DNA from: Pseudomonadota bacterium
Lineage (GTDB): Bacteria > Hydrothermota > 32-111 > QNBC01
Direction of reading: 5' to 3'
Length of the DNA stretch: 5,891 nt
Assembly (NCBI GenBank): GCA_011682715.1
Contig: JAACEC010000122.1
Span: 1-5,891, forward strand
Shown here: in pieces, positions 1 to 5,177 of the stretch
How the letters are laid out: every line of letters begins with the position of its first letter
Numbering within the stretch: the stretch's first letter is position 1
Notes under the pieces: generated by a model
What the model saw: the letters and a program-made list of their open reading frames with translations, nothing else
The model's database searches: none
What the model was told of the DNA's origin: nothing
Program-made: the position numbers and the translations under genes

Positions 1-17
1 GGCTACCCGATTATGCG
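1..17 (-). other. Possible start of a further attC-like site, cut by the window edge
   Basis: Just after the stop codon of the glycosylase-like gene the minus strand reads CGCATAATCG (17 to 8). This is the exact reverse complement of the minus-strand end of site D, CGATTATGCG (875 to 866), so the cassette is bracketed by a 10-bp perfect inverted match. Paired R-type boxes at the two ends of a cassette are what an attC would give. The rest of the site lies outside the window, so no stem can be checked. Confidence 0.35.
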
Positions 18-19
18 AT

Positions 20-847
20 TTAACATTTTTTACATACATTTGTTATTCTTGAGCGAAAATCTTTGACCAAAGAATGGGCTACATTTATATTTTGTAGTGA
101 TTGACTTAACCTATATTCACTATTAGCAATTAAAGAACAATAAAACCAGATACCCATATTAATATATTCTGGGTTCAAATTATACTGAAGTGAATTAGTT
201 ACTATCCAATTAGCAACCTGTGTTTTATTCATATTTTGGTTTCCAGCTAAATACTTCACAGTACGCTCAACCCAAATATCAATTGGTTGTAGTAAAACCC
301 TATTTTGAACATTTGAGAGATTAAGATTTAAAACTACAACCAGGTCTCTTAGATAGAAAGAAGCGATTTTATTTCCAATACCTCGAATGGTTCTCAAAAA
401 ATTGAATGATTGAATTATATCATTATTATGTATGATTAAATTATATATGTTCTGCGATAATGTAACAGGATTTTGAAAGCTTGATACAACCTCAATAACA
501 GACATTTTGTTATTAATATTTTGAATATTGTCAGGATTATTTGATGGGTAGATGGGATTGTTTCTATGATTAAGACGTTGGTTGTTAAGTAATTGTTTGA
601 AATTATTCCAAACACAGATTGGGGTTAAGTGGTTACTGCAACGAATCAAACTGTCAACAGCAACATGAAAATAATCGGGTCGCCTTCCTTGTCGCTCAAA
701 TGCATAACCTTCGAGAAATATTGCCAATGAATCTACTACATTGTTTTGATAATTGGGATATTTATCCCATAATGGAATCATGAGCATCTGGCGATAAAAA
801 CAGCTCACATCTTGAAACAGTTGAAGCCATTGTTGAATGCCATTCAT
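20..847 (-). CDS. HhH-GPD (endonuclease III/DNA glycosylase)-like protein
   Basis: The 275-aa product has a helix-hairpin-helix at about residues 151-168, with GIGNKIA (156-162) followed by SFYLRDL, and a downstream QPIDIWVERTV segment (187-197). In the HhH-GPD superfamily the hairpin lysine (K120 in E. coli Nth, in GVGRKTA) and the aspartate of the PVDTHV-type loop form the active site. Here K160 and D190 occupy those places, so a base-excision-type activity is plausible. No four-cysteine iron-sulphur cluster of the Nth type is seen; there is only a terminal CKKC and scattered cysteines. The N-terminal 140 residues are not recognised, and residues 85-115 are rich in Asn. The start at 847 is chosen because the upstream ATG at 855 runs into a stop after three codons; AAGGA lies at 863-859, 11 nt upstream. 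The gene starts 19 nt after site D and ends four bases before another possible attC box. It could be DNA repair or modified-base defence; the substrate is unknown. Confidence 0.75.
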   Translation of the reverse strand: MNGIQQWLQLFQDVSCFYRQMLMIPLWDKYPNYQNNVVDSLAIFLEGYAFERQGRRPDYFHVAVDSLIRCSNHLTPICVWNNFKQLLNNQRLNHRNNPIYPSNNPDNIQNINNKMSVIEVVSSFQNPVTLSQNIYNLIIHNNDIIQSFNFLRTIRGIGNKIASFYLRDLVVVLNLNLSNVQNRVLLQPIDIWVERTVKYLAGNQNMNKTQVANWIVTNSLQYNLNPEYINMGIWFYCSLIANSEYRLSQSLQNINVAHSLVKDFRSRITNVCKKC

Positions 848-872
848 ATGTTCATTATTCCTTTACGCATAA

Positions 873-1016
873 TCGCGGCGCTGACCCGCGAGCACGACGG
901 ATGGGAGCAGGCCGAAGGCCTGATCACAGCCGGCGCGCGCAGTCGGGTCCAGTGCCTTGTGGCAAGGTGCTGGACGAAGTCAACGCCGCGATTCCCGGCG
1001 ACGAAGTCGCCGGGAA
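873..1016 (-). repeat. GC-rich multi-hairpin element, copy 1 (within site D)
   Basis: The element is bounded by an inverted pair: AATCGCGGCGCTGAC (871-885, + strand) against GTCAACGCCGCGATT (979-993), with one mismatch. Inside are a hairpin GTCCAG...CTGGAC (947-975, with GCCTTG/CAAGG extending the stem) and CAGGCC-GAA-GGCCTG (908-922). Positions 871-952 are identical to 2005-2086 of copy 2. No protein-coding signal is credible: overlapping open frames on both strands are GC-rich shadows without ribosome binding sites. Confidence 0.7.
992..1016. repeat. Perfect 25-bp hairpin palindrome
   Basis: TTCCCGGCGAC and GTCGCCGGGAA are perfect 11-bp arms around a 3-base loop (GAA on the plus strand). 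It lies at the junction between the attC-like arm and the inner element of site D and is missing from site C, where only one arm's remnant (GCGCCGGGAA, 2131-2140) remains. It is not followed by a T-tract in either direction, so it is not a typical intrinsic terminator. Confidence 0.85.
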
Positions 1017-1076
1017 CGCTTGAACTCACTGGTTTTTACGCAGCGCAGCGGAGTAAAAATCCAGTGCAGTGATTTG

Positions 1077-1982
1077 TTATGTGTTTGATTCATCATTGTC
1101 TTTGATTTCTGCTTCTATCCCTTTTGCTTTGCGAATTAACTTGCCAATGAATTCTCGATGCTTTTTTATATCGTTCATTGATAGCTTAATTCGATATCTA
1201 CCGCCTCGTTTTTCATAATCCATCAAATCAAGCCCTTTTTCTTCCATTTGTCTTTCCAACTCATCAGAATGATCAAGTCGAATTTCCATTCTCATAAAAC
1301 TTTTTTTAGCTCGGAATATTATAAAATTATCAGTACTTCCATTTTGGGCTAATCCAATATAGAATTTATTATACTTCAACTCATATCCAGGAATAATGTC
1401 GGTAATAATTGCAAGCACTTCATCTACAATTTTTACAGTTTTGGGTGTTCCCTTCGTGTTTTCCCAATAATGCCTATCAGCTGTTGCGCTAACTTCCTCG
1501 TCTTCCTCAACTAATCCTAGGCTCATTTCGTCCAAGACAGTGTTAAATGTTAAGAAGTATTCCTCGCCAATTTTGTATGCTGTTAGCTGAACTGCAATTA
1601 ACGGAATATTACCATTGAACAAACTAATTACATTTAAAAATCTGCTTGTTATTTCTTCCGCAACTATAACAGCACAGTGTTCGTATTGAGGATATCTTTT
1701 TCTTTCAATGTCCCAATATTCTATTGTCCTGATTATATGGCTCTCGTCTGTCTTGCCTAATTGAATTTCAACCTCATATCTCTTGTTGATATCTGCATCC
1801 TGCAACAGAATATCTAAACGACCAGCACGAGGTTGTTTTCGTTCTTTATCTTTTAGAACCAAATCGCCCAATCCCAATATTTCTGGATTTTTTGCTATGA
1901 CATCTTGCAACCAGTTTTCATTCAATACAGGATGATTTTTCAAATTGATTTTTTCAGGTCTGATTAATTTTACTTTATCCAT
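1077..1982 (-). CDS. PD-(D/E)xK nuclease-like protein with probable DUF5655-type C-terminus
   Basis: The product is 301 aa from the ATG at 1982. An in-frame TTG at 1985 would add one residue, but AGGAG (1993-1989) is best spaced, at 6 nt, from the ATG. Numbering from the TTG, the N-terminal half shows the order expected of a PD-(D/E)xK core: E35 in a leading helix (KNPEILGLGDL), D58 in GRLDILL, then YEVEIQLGK with E73-x-Q75 in place of E-x-K, and a following helix with HIIRTIEYW. Residues about 195-295, including YNKFYIGL, FIIFRAKKSFMRMEIRL and RYRIKLS, recall the DUF5655 domain that often follows such nuclease-like folds; that match is from memory. Family members are largely uncharacterised and some may bind rather than cut DNA. 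The gene occupies its own cassette: it starts 18 nt after site C, and its TAA stop is embedded in the ACATAAC box of site D. The gene is AT-rich against GC-rich flanks. Confidence 0.75.
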   Translation of the reverse strand: MDKVKLIRPEKINLKNHPVLNENWLQDVIAKNPEILGLGDLVLKDKERKQPRAGRLDILLQDADINKRYEVEIQLGKTDESHIIRTIEYWDIERKRYPQYEHCAVIVAEEITSRFLNVISLFNGNIPLIAVQLTAYKIGEEYFLTFNTVLDEMSLGLVEEDEEVSATADRHYWENTKGTPKTVKIVDEVLAIITDIIPGYELKYNKFYIGLAQNGSTDNFIIFRAKKSFMRMEIRLDHSDELERQMEEKGLDLMDYEKRGGRYRIKLSMNDIKKHREFIGKLIRKAKGIEAEIKDNDESNT

Positions 1983-2000
1983 CAATCTCTCCTCTTATGC

Positions 2001-2205
2001 AGCTAATCGCGGCGCTGACCCGCGAGCACGACGGATGGGAGCAGGCCGAAGGCCTGATCACAGCCGGCGCGCGCAGTCGGGTCCAGTTGTTCCGGCGCGG
2101 AGCGACGGGACAAGGAACTGGACGAAGTCAGCGCCGGGAACGCTAAACTCACTGGTTTTTACGGAGCGCAGCGGAGTAAAAATCCAGTGCAGTGATTTGT
2201 TATGC
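2001..2205 (-). other. Long composite attC-like site C (205 bp)
   Basis: The minus strand opens with GCATAAC (2205-2199), 13 nt past the stop of the small acidic gene. A stem follows, formed by CACTGGTTTTTAC (2150-2162) and GTAAAAATCCAGTG (2176-2189), then TTTAGCG. The GC-rich inner element (2007-2140) comes next, and the site closes with ATTAGCT (2007-2001) just before the ribosome binding site of the next gene. Removing the inner element restores TTTAGCGTTAGCT, an attC-like end. It belongs to the same lineage as site D, whereas sites A and B are short and unrelated in sequence. Confidence 0.6.
2007..2140 (-). repeat. GC-rich multi-hairpin element, copy 2 (within site C)
   Basis: It shares 82 identical bases with copy 1 (2005-2086 against 871-952) and ends in the inverted pair GGCGCTGAC (2011-2019) / GTCAGCGCC (2127-2135). 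The central hairpin keeps the outer arms GTCCAGTT (2081-2088) and AACTGGAC (2116-2123), but its tip is wholly different and longer than in copy 1. It lacks the 25-bp palindrome seen in copy 1. A conserved stem with a variable tip is typical of attC-type structures selected for folding. Confidence 0.7.
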
Positions 2206-2217
2206 CAAAATTTGTAT

Positions 2218-2571
2218 TTATCGTTCCTCAACAAACCATTTATGGTCAGTACCATCCCATCCATAATATTTGTCGTGGAAAGCATTCATGGCAGCCACAT
2301 ACTGGGATAGGATCAATGTAACATCACTTGCTTGAGGAACATCATCCTCATCAAGTAGATCTAAAAAATCAATAGACTCTTCATCTTTCAATACTACTCT
2401 CACCCTTTCGAGTAGTCGATTAGTAATTTTAATTTTACTTTTGCTTACTGCAGAATCCGGCTTTTTCTTCGATATCTCCTTAAATTCGCCATACATTGCT
2501 TGCAAAAGAGGCATGGTTGTATCATGAGTAGAAGCTTTATCAGGTGCAGTATAGTATTTTTTATTGGTCAT
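2218..2571 (-). CDS. Small acidic protein, intact paralogue of the broken gene upstream
   Basis: I do not recognise this 117-aa family. It has a basic segment (KSKIKITNRLLERVRVVLK, residues 44-62) followed by an acidic run, DLLDEDDVPQASDV (71-84), then a predicted helix ILSQYVAAMNAF and a C-terminal KWFVEER. The broken upstream gene encodes the same order: KKKP, a basic/helical stretch, FDEDDIPQNSDVVFILSQYL, and WYWQVER. The two are therefore tandem paralogues. The start has a good site, AAGGA at 2584-2580 with an 8-nt spacer, which lies inside the last codons of the upstream frame; only 4 nt separate that frame's stop from this ATG. Translational coupling with the nuclease gene at the head of the cassette suggests a partner, inhibitor or specificity role, but no function can be assigned. 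There is no signal peptide or membrane segment. Confidence 0.75.
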   Translation of the reverse strand: MTNKKYYTAPDKASTHDTTMPLLQAMYGEFKEISKKKPDSAVSKSKIKITNRLLERVRVVLKDEESIDFLDLLDEDDVPQASDVTLILSQYVAAMNAFHDKYYGWDGTDHKWFVEER

Positions 2572-2575
2572 TTTA

Positions 2576-2979
2576 TTAATCCTTAAGTTTCTTTGGTTTT
2601 ACGGTGCGAATCAAAATCATTCCATTCTCATCTACTTCGTTATTCTCGGCCCTCTCTACCTGCCAATACCAATAACCGCTTCGAATAACTACATTATCTG
2701 AACGAAGTTTTTCAAAACACTGCAAATATTGAGAAAGGATAAAGACAACATCACTGTTTTGTGGGATATCATCTTCATCGAAGTTATCGAAATCTTCAAA
2801 AGGCTTATATTTGTCAGAAAGATATTCGTTGCTTTCTTCAATTAGTTTATTGACAAATTTGAGCTTAAATTTATTTACCGCATCGTTTGGTTTTTTTTCG
2901 ACAATAACGATACCTCTTCATAAACACTTATGAGCTGACCTGAGAGCTTTTCAAATTTATCAACACTGCTTCGATTCAT
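2576..2979 (-). pseudogene. Small acidic protein gene with a -1 frameshift at an A8 run
   Basis: The frame opens at the ATG at 2979 with AGGAG (2989-2985) 5 nt upstream, directly overlapping the nuclease stop. It reads MNRSSVDKFE...SKK and then ends early at TAA (2877-2875), giving 34 aa. Reading in the -1 frame after eight As (plus-strand T run, 2891-2898) gives a continuous 134-aa protein ending at TAA 2578-2576. This contains FDEDDIPQNSDV and ILSQYL, matching the intact downstream paralogue (DEDDVPQASDV, ILSQYV), so the downstream frame is clearly coding. No usable start codon for it follows the run. Adding one A would restore the frame as SKKKP, matching SKKKP in the paralogue. It may be a real one-base loss, a sequencing error in a homopolymer, or programmed slippage, since the in-frame heptamer is A AAA AAC and AGAGG lies about 14 nt before the run. 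Function is unknown. Confidence 0.8.
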
Positions 2980-2989
2980 GCTTTCTCCT

Positions 2990-4366
2990 CTATGAAGGAC
3001 AACTTCTTCTAAACTCTATATATTTTTTCTTTAGAACTTCAATTGGTGCTCTTTGCTTGCTTTCATATACATCAACCATCAACCTCAGATCTTCATCAGT
3101 TATAGCAATGATACACTTGCGCTGCGAAGACCAAAGATCTATAGTGTTTTTATACATAGCCTTTGGCAATGGATTTCGTGTAAGAAACACTCCAAAGTTA
3201 CCAATACCGCTTTGTAGGTAACGATTTAACTGATTAATATGCTCCCTATGTATTTTTTGCACGTTTTTCATTTCAAATACCAGTTGTCGATTGCCATAAT
3301 CAGAAAAAATTTCATCTAAAAAGTCTACTCCTCTATTATTATAGAAAATCAAATCCCTGATATGTCTTCCTGATTCAGTTCTACTTTGTGTTTGCGCAAA
3401 ATCTAGATGAGGATAAAACAATGATGCCATTAGATCAGCTGATAGATCTTCGTATTTCTTATCTGCTCCATCGCTCTTTCCAGTATTTAATTTTTTAATT
3501 TCATTTAACTTGCGTTTTGCAGACAATACCGGCAACTGACTAAATAGAGGATCATTCTTGCAATCCTGTGAAGTTCTATCTTTGTATTTTATATATTCCT
3601 CTACTACACCATAGTTTTCTCTATTGTAATTGAGAACTTTTACACGGTCTTCCGGCTCATCAGGATTAAAAATTTCATCCCTTGGGCAATAGGATCGATA
3701 ATAGTCTTCAAAATTTATCCATGGATTGAAGCGTAGCCATCGTTTGGGTGTAAATATAATTGGTTTCTTCGTGACAGGACTGACTGGCAAGTAGGCTTTC
3801 TGATCAATGTCTAATGAATTTGATTTGTAGTTATAAATGGTTTCTAATACAACCTCTTCGGTTGGTATTCCATTCAGTTCACACTGCTCAATCGTATAAT
3901 CTATGAGAAATGATTTAATATAACTGCATGCGATATCACTTATTCTGTCTTTTGAGATACCAGCAATGTAAAGTTGAATAACTTCGAAATGTGTAAATCC
4001 AAACTGGCTATATTTTTGAATATCTCTATAAAGATCTAATATAGACTTTGCTTTTGCCTGTCCTATACGAGTTCCTTTCCTTGTTTTTGATACACCAAGA
4101 CCAACCTCCTGACACTCAGAGATACTAATCAGTGTTGATACTGCCTCATCTACTCTATCTTTTTTCAATAAATAATTTAGATAATTGAATGAATTTGTTA
4201 TCGCTGTATGCAAAGCTTGATCTTGCTGAGATGGAGATTTCCATAGAAGAAATGGATCTACATAAAGAGGTATATCCTCATCAAAAAACTGAATCGCAAA
4301 ATCTAATTCAGATTGGCTCTTATGAATTCCGTAGTAATCAGTCAATCGTGGTCTAATCAAACCCAT
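2990..4366 (-). CDS. Mrr-like PD-(D/E)xK restriction-type nuclease
   Basis: The 458-aa product is the first gene of a three-gene cassette. The C-terminal part carries a nuclease core of the Mrr/PD-(D/E)xK kind: YEDLSADLMASLF (305-317, leading helix with an acidic residue), HIRDLIFYN with D338, QLVFEMKNV with E365-x-K367, then a helix with REHINQLNRYL (374-384) that supplies the Gln-Leu seen in many Mrr-type domains. The N-terminal region is not recognised with certainty. It opens DYYGIHKSQSELDFAIQFF and has ISKDRISDIACSYIKSFLIDYT (137-158), recalling the GPDRISD motif of long uncharacterised nuclease-associated proteins; that likeness is from memory. The start at 4366 has AGAGG at 4375-4371 and lies 24 nt after site B. 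The stop overlaps the ribosome binding site of the next gene. A single-polypeptide restriction or abortive-infection nuclease is the likely role, with the two small acidic proteins as partners or regulators. No methyltransferase is nearby, so it would have to be a modification-dependent or otherwise controlled enzyme. Confidence 0.75.
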   Translation of the reverse strand: MGLIRPRLTDYYGIHKSQSELDFAIQFFDEDIPLYVDPFLLWKSPSQQDQALHTAITNSFNYLNYLLKKDRVDEAVSTLISISECQEVGLGVSKTRKGTRIGQAKAKSILDLYRDIQKYSQFGFTHFEVIQLYIAGISKDRISDIACSYIKSFLIDYTIEQCELNGIPTEEVVLETIYNYKSNSLDIDQKAYLPVSPVTKKPIIFTPKRWLRFNPWINFEDYYRSYCPRDEIFNPDEPEDRVKVLNYNRENYGVVEEYIKYKDRTSQDCKNDPLFSQLPVLSAKRKLNEIKKLNTGKSDGADKKYEDLSADLMASLFYPHLDFAQTQSRTESGRHIRDLIFYNNRGVDFLDEIFSDYGNRQLVFEMKNVQKIHREHINQLNRYLQSGIGNFGVFLTRNPLPKAMYKNTIDLWSSQRKCIIAITDEDLRLMVDVYESKQRAPIEVLKKKYIEFRRSCPS

Positions 4367-4390
4367 AATACCTCTTTATTAATTATAGCG

Positions 4391-4444
4391 GCATAACACA
4401 AAAATCAGCGGCGCGTTAGCGTCCGCTGGATTGGTTTGTTAACG
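4391..4444 (-). other. Short attC-like site B (54 bp)
   Basis: On the minus strand CGTTAAC (4444-4438) and GTTATGC (4397-4391) form the outer boxes. CCGCTG (4423-4428) and CAGCGG (4406-4411) form the inner arms, extended by GATT/AATC-type pairing with an extrahelical base. The second box fits GTTRRRY apart from its fifth base, with the usual crossover expected at G^TT. The next gene starts 24 nt further on. This is the most classical site in the window by size and boxes. Confidence 0.75.
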
Positions 4445-4480
4445 GTTCAGATTGTGGTTCGTGCCTCACACAATCTAACC
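4444..4480 (-). other. Hairpin abutting attC-like site B
   Basis: GGTT-C-AGATTGTG (4444-4456) pairs with CACAATCTAACC (4469-4480): 12 base pairs with one bulged base around a 12-nt loop. It begins 18 bp past the stop of the upstream gene and shares its last base with the attC box. No U-tract follows, so it is not a standard terminator. It may protect mRNA ends, be the relic of another attC, or act as an extra arm of site B. Confidence 0.6.
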
Positions 4481-4498
4481 TTATTCATTATATAGTTT

Positions 4499-5059
4499 CT
4501 ATCTTAATTTATCTCTGACAAAGGCAATTATATCATCTGATATGCTTAAAAGAACTTTTAATCGCATTTTGACTGGCTTTCTATCCAAGGAAATATCTAA
4601 AGTTTCATTCCTATATACTACAGGTAAATATTTTTTATCAGCTGGACGATATTCAATTCTAAAGTTGTGAGATAGAGAATTAACGAGAATCCGAGCGAAT
4701 TGGTACCATGGTTCGGCTAAAATTATCTTTTTTTGAGTTCCTTTTGAACAAAATGATTGAGTAATCCTAAAGACTTCCTTAAAATAAGATCTTGTTAGCG
4801 CACGATTAGCATTACGCTTTGTTTCAACCTGAGCCTGTTTACCAGCTTTTGAGAGTTGATCCATAAATTGTTTAAATGTAATGGTTCCTTCTGGCAAATC
4901 AGTAGTTAAAGTTTCCGGATCTATTCTTCCCTTTGCCCATTCTTTAATAAAGTTATGCAAACATACTTGTGCGAAAATATCGTAAATTGCTGCCATCCGC
5001 AAACTTACCAAATGACTGAAAAGATCATCTTTTGTTAGAATATCTCCAATTGTTTCCAT
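4499..5059 (-). CDS. Hypothetical helical protein, possibly HEPN-like
   Basis: This 186-aa protein is not firmly recognised. It is rich in predicted helix, with a basic central stretch (KRNANRALTRSYFKEVFR, 81-98). A segment ARILVNSLSHNFRIEYR (122-138) resembles the RNxxxH helix of HEPN-fold proteins, except that the position normally held by the catalytic Arg is Val126; N127 and H131 are present, and the nearest upstream Arg is R123. If the fold is right, the usual RNase motif is degenerate, which would favour a structural or antitoxin-like role, or use of R123. LPVVYRNETLDISL (145-158) looks like a short beta section. The ATG lies 11 nt after site A. The ribosome binding site is weak (AAAAG at 5068-5064), so translation may depend on upstream transcription or a leaderless-like context. 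It occupies its own cassette. Confidence 0.6.
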   Translation of the reverse strand: METIGDILTKDDLFSHLVSLRMAAIYDIFAQVCLHNFIKEWAKGRIDPETLTTDLPEGTITFKQFMDQLSKAGKQAQVETKRNANRALTRSYFKEVFRITQSFCSKGTQKKIILAEPWYQFARILVNSLSHNFRIEYRPADKKYLPVVYRNETLDISLDRKPVKMRLKVLLSISDDIIAFVRDKLR

Positions 5060-5070
5060 ATATTCTTTTC

Positions 5071-5141
5071 ATATAACATAGAGTTGAGACGCGGGAAATG
5101 CGGCAGCATTTTCCCGTCGATTCTCAAACGATTTGTTATGC
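5071..5141 (-). other. attC-like site A (71 bp)
   Basis: The minus strand has GCATAAC (5141-5135) and GTTATAT (5077-5071) as outer boxes. The arms TTGAGA (5084-5089) / TCTCAA (5122-5127) and CGGGAAATGC (5092-5101) / GCATTTTCCCG (5106-5116, one extrahelical base) fold into a long stem with a 4-base loop. Length, paired boxes, asymmetrically unpaired bases and position between a stop and a close start all fit attC. Confidence 0.8.
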
Positions 5142-5177
5142 TCATATCCTATAAGTAAGCGTTAAAATTCCTTATTT

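Larger units (their letters stand above)
867..1082 (-). other. Long composite attC-like site D (216 bp)
   Basis: On the minus strand the site opens with ACATAAC (1082-1076), which contains the TAA stop of the upstream gene, and closes with ATTATGC (873-867), 19 nt before the next ATG. The first part is a classical attC-like arm: CACTGGTTTTTAC (1027-1039) pairs with GTAAAAATCCAGTG (1053-1066) with one extrahelical base, followed on the minus strand by TTCAAGCG. A GC-rich multi-hairpin block (873-1016) then interrupts the site exactly where GCG^TTATGC would be continuous. The whole is much longer than ordinary attC sites, usually about 55-140 bp. It could be one branched attC, two fused attCs, or an attC carrying an insertion. 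Confidence 0.6.

Noticed and set aside
812..1072. Plus-strand 86-aa open frame, with a minus-strand 61-aa frame at 844-1029
   Set aside because: Both cover the GC-rich palindromic site D, lack ribosome binding sites, and owe their length to few stop codons in GC-rich DNA.
1983..1985. TTG as start of the PD-(D/E)xK-like gene
   Set aside because: The next codon is ATG with an ideal 6-nt spacing from AGGAG, so 1982 is preferred; the difference is one residue.
867..2205. CRISPR array or insertion sequence as an explanation for the two related GC-rich repeats
   Set aside because: There are only two copies 1.1 kb apart with a gene between them, no short regular repeats, no transposase, and their placement matches attC positions around cassettes.
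1945..2310. Plus-strand 121-aa frame and minus-strand 75-aa frame (2058-2285) over site C
   Set aside because: They span the attC-like structure and run antisense or out of frame into real genes on both sides; the similarity to the frames over site D only reflects the repeated DNA.
4444..4480. Intrinsic terminator
   Set aside because: The stem is only moderately GC and no run of T follows it on the transcribed strand.
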